Positions 5,183 through 5,914 of a stretch of 5,914 bases of DNA are shown here, piece by piece. Made by a program: the position numbers and the translations under genes. Source of the DNA: an uncultured Ignavibacteriota bacterium. Lineage in GTDB: Bacteria > Bacteroidota > Ignavibacteria > UBA10030 > UBA8401. A model generated the notes under the pieces. It was not told the DNA's origin, made no database searches, and saw only the letters and a program-made list of their open reading frames with translations. Where the stretch lies: assembly GCA_903907305.1 (NCBI GenBank), contig CAIVNT010000402.1, positions 1-5,914 of the forward strand, written 5' to 3'. The stretch's first letter is position 1. Each line of letters begins with the position of its first letter.

Positions 5183-5914
5183 ATGTCCCGCATCGTCAGA
5201 GGTGGACTCATCCAGTGTTCCATCGCAACATCCAACGACAAACCGATTCCCGTCATCAAAAAAGCAATGATCGATAAACATATTCCTCTGATCGAGAAAG
5301 CGGGAAAAGAAGGGGTTCAGATCCTTTGTCTTCAGGAAGTATTTAACGGACCGTATTTTTGTGCGGAACAAAAAACAAAATGGTATGAAATGACGGAAAA
5401 AATTCCCGATGGTCCCACTGTGAAATTGATGCAGAAATATGCAAAGAAATATAAAATGGTGATCATTGTTCCGATCTATGAGATCGAAATGGAAGGTGTC
5501 TATTATAATACTGCTGCTGTCATTGATGCGGACGGAACCTATCTCGGCAAATACCGCAAACATCACATTCCTCAAGTTGAACCCGGATTTTGGGAAAAAT
5601 TCTATTTCAAACCAGGCAATCTCGGTTTCCCCGTATTCAAAACAAAGTATGCCGATATTGGTGTCTATATCTGCTATGACCGCCACTTCCCTGAAGGTGC
5701 CCGTATTCTGGGACTGAACGGTGCTGAGATCGTTTTCAATCCTTCCGCGACCGTTGCCGGACTCTCCGAATATCTCTGGGAACTTGAACAGCCGGCACAT
5801 GCCGCGGCGAACGGATATTTTGTCGGCGCGATCAACCGTGTCGGCACGGAAGAACCGTGGAAGATCGGTGAATTCTACGGAAAGAGTTATTTCTGTTCTC
5901 CCCGCGGCAAGATC
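5183..5914 (+). CDS. Carbon-nitrogen hydrolase, beta-ureidopropionase-like (3' truncated)
   Basis: The frame from ATG 5183 stays open to the window end, giving 244 residues. It is a nitrilase-superfamily amidohydrolase, a soluble enzyme that cleaves C-N bonds through a Glu-Lys-Cys triad. All three residues are visible: Glu52 in LQEVFNGPYFC, Lys126 in KYRKHHIP and Cys164 in YICYDRHFPEGA. The stretches RKHHIPQV, GNLGFPVF, FNPSAT and AINRVGTE are close to what I recall of beta-ureidopropionase (N-carbamoyl-beta-alanine amidohydrolase), the last step of reductive pyrimidine breakdown, which releases beta-alanine, CO2 and ammonia. N-carbamoylputrescine amidase or another N-carbamoyl amino acid hydrolase is the main alternative. 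Family members run to roughly 290-390 residues, so perhaps 50-140 are missing. The gene has its own promoter and lies past the operon terminator, so it is probably not functionally tied to the dehydrogenase genes. A dihydropyrimidinase or dihydropyrimidine dehydrogenase downstream would support the assignment. Confidence 0.88.
   Translation, partial: MSRIVRGGLIQCSIATSNDKPIPVIKKAMIDKHIPLIEKAGKEGVQILCLQEVFNGPYFCAEQKTKWYEMTEKIPDGPTVKLMQKYAKKYKMVIIVPIYEIEMEGVYYNTAAVIDADGTYLGKYRKHHIPQVEPGFWEKFYFKPGNLGFPVFKTKYADIGVYICYDRHFPEGARILGLNGAEIVFNPSATVAGLSEYLWELEQPAHAAANGYFVGAINRVGTEEPWKIGEFYGKSYFCSPRGKI

Noticed and set aside
5123..5800. 225-codon open frame on the - strand opposite the hydrolase
   Set aside because: It lies antisense to a gene with a complete catalytic triad, a strong ribosome-binding site and a promoter. 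Its translation is rich in Phe, His and Asp in an incoherent way and shows no family motif.
1..5914. A previously undescribed biological system
   Set aside because: Every reading frame with support belongs to a known family in an expected arrangement. The only unexplained elements are the intercistronic hairpins and the leader structure, reported separately.

Overview
The window carries a rightward 2-oxo-acid dehydrogenase / lipoylation operon, followed by a separately transcribed carbon-nitrogen hydrolase gene that runs off the right edge. All genes lie on the + strand and coding is dense. No gap exceeds about 200 bases, and no tRNA, rRNA, CRISPR array or insertion sequence was seen.

Layout: (1) 1-735, the C-terminal catalytic half of a dihydrolipoamide acyltransferase (E2) of the 2-oxoglutarate / branched-chain-like type, with its N-terminus outside the window; (2) 741-1628, lipA, lipoyl synthase; (3) 1672-2676, E1 alpha, and 2741-3724, E1 beta, of a heterotetrameric pyruvate dehydrogenase; (4) 3780-4988, a complete E2 with one lipoyl domain, a peripheral-subunit-binding domain and a catalytic domain; (5) a strong intrinsic terminator at 5011-5044; (6) a sigma70-like promoter at 5077-5105, a leader hairpin, a strong Shine-Dalgarno sequence and the first 244 codons of a beta-ureidopropionase-like amidohydrolase (5183-5914).

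How the genes fit together: E1 alpha/beta decarboxylates pyruvate on thiamine diphosphate and passes the acetyl group to the lipoyl-lysine of the E2 (Lys43), which makes acetyl-CoA. LipA inserts the sulfurs that turn octanoyl-E2 into lipoyl-E2, so cofactor maturation is encoded beside its substrates. The upstream E2 is a divergent paralogue and probably serves another 2-oxo-acid complex. No E3 (lipoamide dehydrogenase), lipB or lplA is visible.

Two intercistronic hairpins interrupt the operon. A bulged one separates E1 alpha from E1 beta. A perfect 15-bp inverted repeat separates E1 beta from E2 and is the most notable non-coding element here.

Organism: a bacterium of moderate GC with alpha2beta2-type E1. 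The upstream E2 catalytic domain (NPGGFGN, IINQPQVAILGVGAIKKRPV, YDHRIIDGALGGMF) and the gene content remind me of the Bacteroidota/Ignavibacteriota/Chlorobiota group. This is a low-confidence guess from remembered family features. The promoter before the hydrolase is of the ordinary TTGACA type rather than the Bacteroidetes TAnnTTTG type. I see no evidence of an undescribed system; this is mostly ordinary central metabolism with some interesting regulatory structure.
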